DNA from: Pseudomonadota bacterium
GTDB lineage: Bacteria > Pseudomonadota > Gammaproteobacteria > Acidiferrobacterales > Acidiferrobacteraceae
Reading direction: 5' to 3'
Length of the DNA stretch: 5,747 nucleotides
Assembly (NCBI GenBank): GCA_021797365.1
Contig: JAJZZU010000186.1
Coordinates: 1 to 5,747 of the forward strand
Shown here piece after piece: positions 5,525-5,747 of the stretch. The stretch's first letter is position 1, and each line of letters opens with the position of its first letter. Made by a program: the position numbers and the translations under genes. The notes under the pieces are model-generated. The model ran no database searches, was not told the DNA's origin, and saw only the letters and a list, made by a program, of their open reading frames with translations.

Positions 5525-5581
5525 CCGCCGCCGCGCCCAAATGAGGTGGAAACCTCGTGTATGGGCGCCATCTCGCGGCGG
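5525..5581. other. 57-nt three-part stem-loop with GGAA tetraloop
   Basis: Three coaxial stems can form. The outer pairs CCGCCGC (5525-5531) with GCGGCGG (5575-5581). The middle pairs GCGCCCA (5533-5539) with TGGGCGC (5562-5568). The inner pairs ATGAGGT (5541-5547) with ACCTCGT (5552-5558), with one U-G pair around a GGAA loop (GNRA type). In total 21 pairs are separated by small 1x6 and 1x3 internal loops. No T-run follows directly. It could be a structured RNA element, a leader or transcript-end structure, or a subterminal feature of the neighbouring insertion sequence. The pairing is directly visible; the function is unknown. Confidence 0.5.
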
Positions 5582-5631
5582 GGATCGCGATGGCCCTTTA
5601 CAGTCGTCAATAAATCGCAATTACTAAGCAG

Positions 5632-5660
5632 TTCATATCTTAGAGACCATATGATATGAT
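5632..5660 (+). promoter_or_regulatory. Candidate promoter of the IS630-type transposase
   Basis: TTCATA (5632-5637) and TATGAT (5655-5660) are separated by 17 bp, with four and five of six consensus matches. Transcription would start around 5667, at or very near the A of the transposase ATG, so the mRNA may be leaderless; no Shine-Dalgarno sequence precedes that ATG. CATATC (5634-5639) and GATATG (5653-5658) form an inverted repeat over the same boxes. Confidence 0.4.
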
Positions 5661-5666
5661 TCCCGG

Positions 5667-5747
5667 ATGCGAGTCGACGGAAGAAAGATTGATCACGCTA
5701 AGCTCGAGGAGATCCGTTTCGAGGCGGTGAGAAGGGTGCAGGCGGGC
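5667..5747 (+). CDS. IS630-family transposase, N-terminal 27 codons (continues beyond window)
   Basis: The frame from the ATG at 5667 runs open to the window edge and begins MRVDGRKIDHAKLEEIR, then FEAVRRVQAG. This closely follows the usual start of IS630-family transposases (DGR-x-(I/L)-x-H-x-x-LEEIR-x-x-AV-x-RV-x-x-G), which leads into a helix-turn-helix that binds the element's ends. The catalytic DDE domain would lie beyond the window. The element is oriented rightward, so its left end should fall in the AT-rich bases just upstream, roughly 5600-5660. The exact tip cannot be fixed without the right inverted repeat. IS630 elements insert at TA dinucleotides. Confidence 0.72.
   Translation, partial: MRVDGRKIDHAKLEEIRFEAVRRVQAG

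Noticed and set aside
5165..5620. 151-codon minus-strand open frame covering the hipA2 3' end and downstream region
   Set aside because: It runs into the coding 3' end of hipA2, lacks a ribosome-binding site, shows no consistent third-position bias and covers the hairpin-rich block. A search for conserved homologues could reverse this.

Overview
The window looks like a mosaic accessory region of a proteobacterium. The longest genes are GC-rich with GC-rich third codon positions, the ribosome-binding sites are Shine-Dalgarno type, and the recognisable families (HipBA toxin-antitoxin, IS630 and IS21-like elements) are common on proteobacterial plasmids and genomic islands. The first ~650 bases are visibly more AT-rich than the rest, which suggests a patchwork of different origins. 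No host housekeeping gene is present, so genus cannot be assigned.

Layout. Bases 3-437 hold the 3' part of a gene that begins before the window; it resembles hypothetical proteins with a nucleotide-cyclase-like fold. An unidentified ORF with good GC3 periodicity follows (542-1171, +). A short antisense reading frame (about 1155-1298) looks like a fragment of a small antitoxin. The centre is a pair of complete, back-to-back hipBA modules. Module 1 is on the minus strand: hipB1 2918-2625, then hipA1 2628-1303, overlapping by ATGA. Module 2 is on the plus strand: hipB2 3564-3902, then hipA2 3892-5208, overlapping by 11 nt. The ~645 bases between the two hipB starts carry the hipBA1 promoter with two 18-bp operators, a repeat cluster that looks like a leftover IS21-type terminus, and the hipBA2 promoter with its own repeats. 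After hipA2 comes a ~460-base stretch without a convincing gene but rich in stem-loops. The window ends in the first 27 codons of an IS630-family transposase.

Function. Each hipBA pair should encode a Ser/Thr kinase toxin (HipA fold) and a helix-turn-helix antitoxin (HipB) that binds the kinase and represses its own promoter. HipA1 is close to Escherichia coli HipA in layout and motifs, including the autophosphorylated serine, catalytic Asp/Asn and activation-loop region. HipA2 belongs to a different HipA subgroup. The two modules therefore do not look like a recent tandem duplication.

The most notable non-coding signal is the hipBA1 control region. It has two TTTCT-N8-AGAAA sites whose centres lie exactly 50 bp apart, a degenerate third copy 50 bp further on, and promoter elements between and within the sites. 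Each 23-bp arm also supplies a Shine-Dalgarno sequence: one for hipB1, the other for a divergent 11-codon ORF. A decamer from one operator recurs in the hipBA2 promoter.
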